Part shown: positions 63,803-64,000 of the stretch, one piece after another
Layout: every line of letters begins with the position of its first letter
Position numbering within the stretch: the stretch's first letter is position 1
Assembly: GCF_000716435.1 (NCBI RefSeq)
Contig: NZ_JNWO01000007.1
Coordinates: 372,001 to 436,000 of the forward strand
From: Streptomyces xylophagus
GTDB taxonomy: Bacteria; Actinomycetota; Actinomycetes; Streptomycetales; Streptomycetaceae
Direction of reading: 5' to 3'
DNA length: 64,000 nucleotides
The notes under the pieces: model-generated
What the model was told of the DNA's origin: nothing
Databases searched by the model: none
The model's input: the letters and a program-made list of their open reading frames with translations, nothing else
Translations under genes and position numbers: made by a program

Positions 63803-63817
63803 TAGAAACCGGTTGTC
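63803..63817. promoter_or_regulatory. Operator-like site 2, identical copy
   Basis: The same 15 bases recur 123 bp upstream of site 1. A TTGACG -35-like element (63737-63732 on the minus strand) lies between the two. Paired sites would allow looping repression. Confidence 0.6.
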
Positions 63818-63836
63818 CACCAGGCATGGCCGAAGC

Positions 63837-63870
63837 CCCGGGAATCCATCGGCTGAAGTCCCGGGAATCC
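63837..63870. repeat. 23-bp direct repeat in the intergenic region
   Basis: CCCGGGAATCC occurs at 63837-63847 and 63860-63870 within a 23-bp unit that begins AAGYCCCGGGAATCC and ends near CGGCTG/CCGCTG. Confidence 0.55.
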
Positions 63871-63887
63871 GGCCGCTGTTCGGGCTG

Positions 63888-63951
63888 TCAGTGCAGGTCG
63901 GGGGCCGCTCGGGGCGTTCTCAGTGCAGGTCGGCGGCCTGCTCCGGGGTGT
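63888..63951. repeat. 32-bp direct repeat at the 3' end of the partial ABC gene
   Basis: TCAGTGCAGGTCGG occurs at 63888 and 63920 and is followed in both by a similar GGCC-CTC-GGGG stretch. The second copy carries the stop and last codons of the gene running off the window. Confidence 0.7.
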
Positions 63952-64000
63952 CGTCGAGGAAGCCGCCCGACTGATGCTGCCACAGCTTGGCGTAGGCGCC
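63920..64000 (-). CDS. C-terminal end of an ABC exporter ATPase/permease (partial)
   Basis: Only the last 26 codons are inside the window; the frame is open to the right edge. It reads GAYAKLWQHQSGGFLDD and ends AADLH before TGA. The YxxLWxxQSGGFL tail is characteristic of fused ABC exporters after the H-loop. Function cannot be narrowed further. Confidence 0.65.
   Translation of the reverse strand, partial: GAYAKLWQHQSGGFLDDTPEQAADLH

Overview
The window is high-GC actinobacterial chromosome, most likely Streptomyces. Supporting signs are pervasive GTG/TTG starts, a monomeric NADP isocitrate dehydrogenase, an Rpf-LysM-M23 resuscitation factor, Tat-exported lipoproteins and enzymes, many GTGA/ATGA start-stop overlaps, and one copy of an intergenic repeat that I recognise from many Streptomyces genomes. 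I see no rRNA, tRNA, CRISPR array, transposase, integrase or phage gene. Gene content is about 53 full-length protein genes, one partial gene at the right edge, one proline-rich small gene and five short leader-peptide genes. Region 0-12.5 kb is mostly housekeeping: a glycogen/maltose-1-phosphate synthase, a FhuF-like Fe-S protein, a DMT transporter, an Rpf cell-wall hydrolase, 6-phosphogluconate dehydrogenase, a VOC protein, panD, an NCS1 permease, an ABC exporter and an LPG-synthase-type membrane protein. Region 12.5-16.6 kb is a tightly coupled three-gene operon (FGGY glycerol kinase-like, GlpA-like dehydrogenase with BFD iron-sulfur domain, second FAD oxidoreductase) preceded by a nested palindrome. 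Region 16.8-27.3 kb holds a permease, MscS channel, secreted M1 peptidase, isocitrate dehydrogenase, N-formylglutamate amidohydrolase-like protein and a cytochrome P450. Region 27.4-36.2 kb is a protease-rich accessory island. On one side lies an operon of a subtilase without a signal peptide, an ECF-like sigma factor and an acidic partner protein overlapping the sigma gene by four bases. Divergent from it is a TPR-CHAT caspase-like protein with an intact His/Cys dyad. A LAL-type LuxR regulator and a divergent astacin-like metallopeptidase, also without a signal peptide, follow. This is the best candidate here for an undescribed system. Region 36.4-54.0 kb is a sulfur island: a two-domain rhodanese, then a thiamine-precursor uptake operon headed by a divergent TPP riboswitch followed by a leader peptide with three consecutive Cys codons, and running through two NMT1/THI5-like proteins, permease, ATPase, a phosphotransferase and a P-loop kinase. 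After three small genes comes a minus-strand gene series for an amino-acid-type ABC transporter, a GNAT acetyltransferase and four luciferase-like (LLM) flavin monooxygenases. That set matches the logic of Bacillus S-alkyl-cysteine utilisation (transport, N-acetylation, oxidative C-S cleavage). A glutathione-transferase-fold protein with an altered active-site motif precedes it. Four short peptides sharing a D-[LF]-[LM]-R-V-x-x-A core, most with a Cys codon near the end, sit in front of these blocks, which suggests cysteine-responsive attenuation. Region 54.1-63.7 kb is a polysaccharide-utilisation operon (two alginate-lyase-domain proteins, a GH28-type pectin-fold hydrolase, sugar ABC permeases and a Tat lipoprotein) with two identical 15-bp operator-like sites upstream. 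The right edge contains the last 26 codons of an ABC exporter. A recurring oddity runs through the window: at seven gene ends the 3' terminal codons lie in, or directly abut, short imperfect direct repeats that extend past the stop codon.
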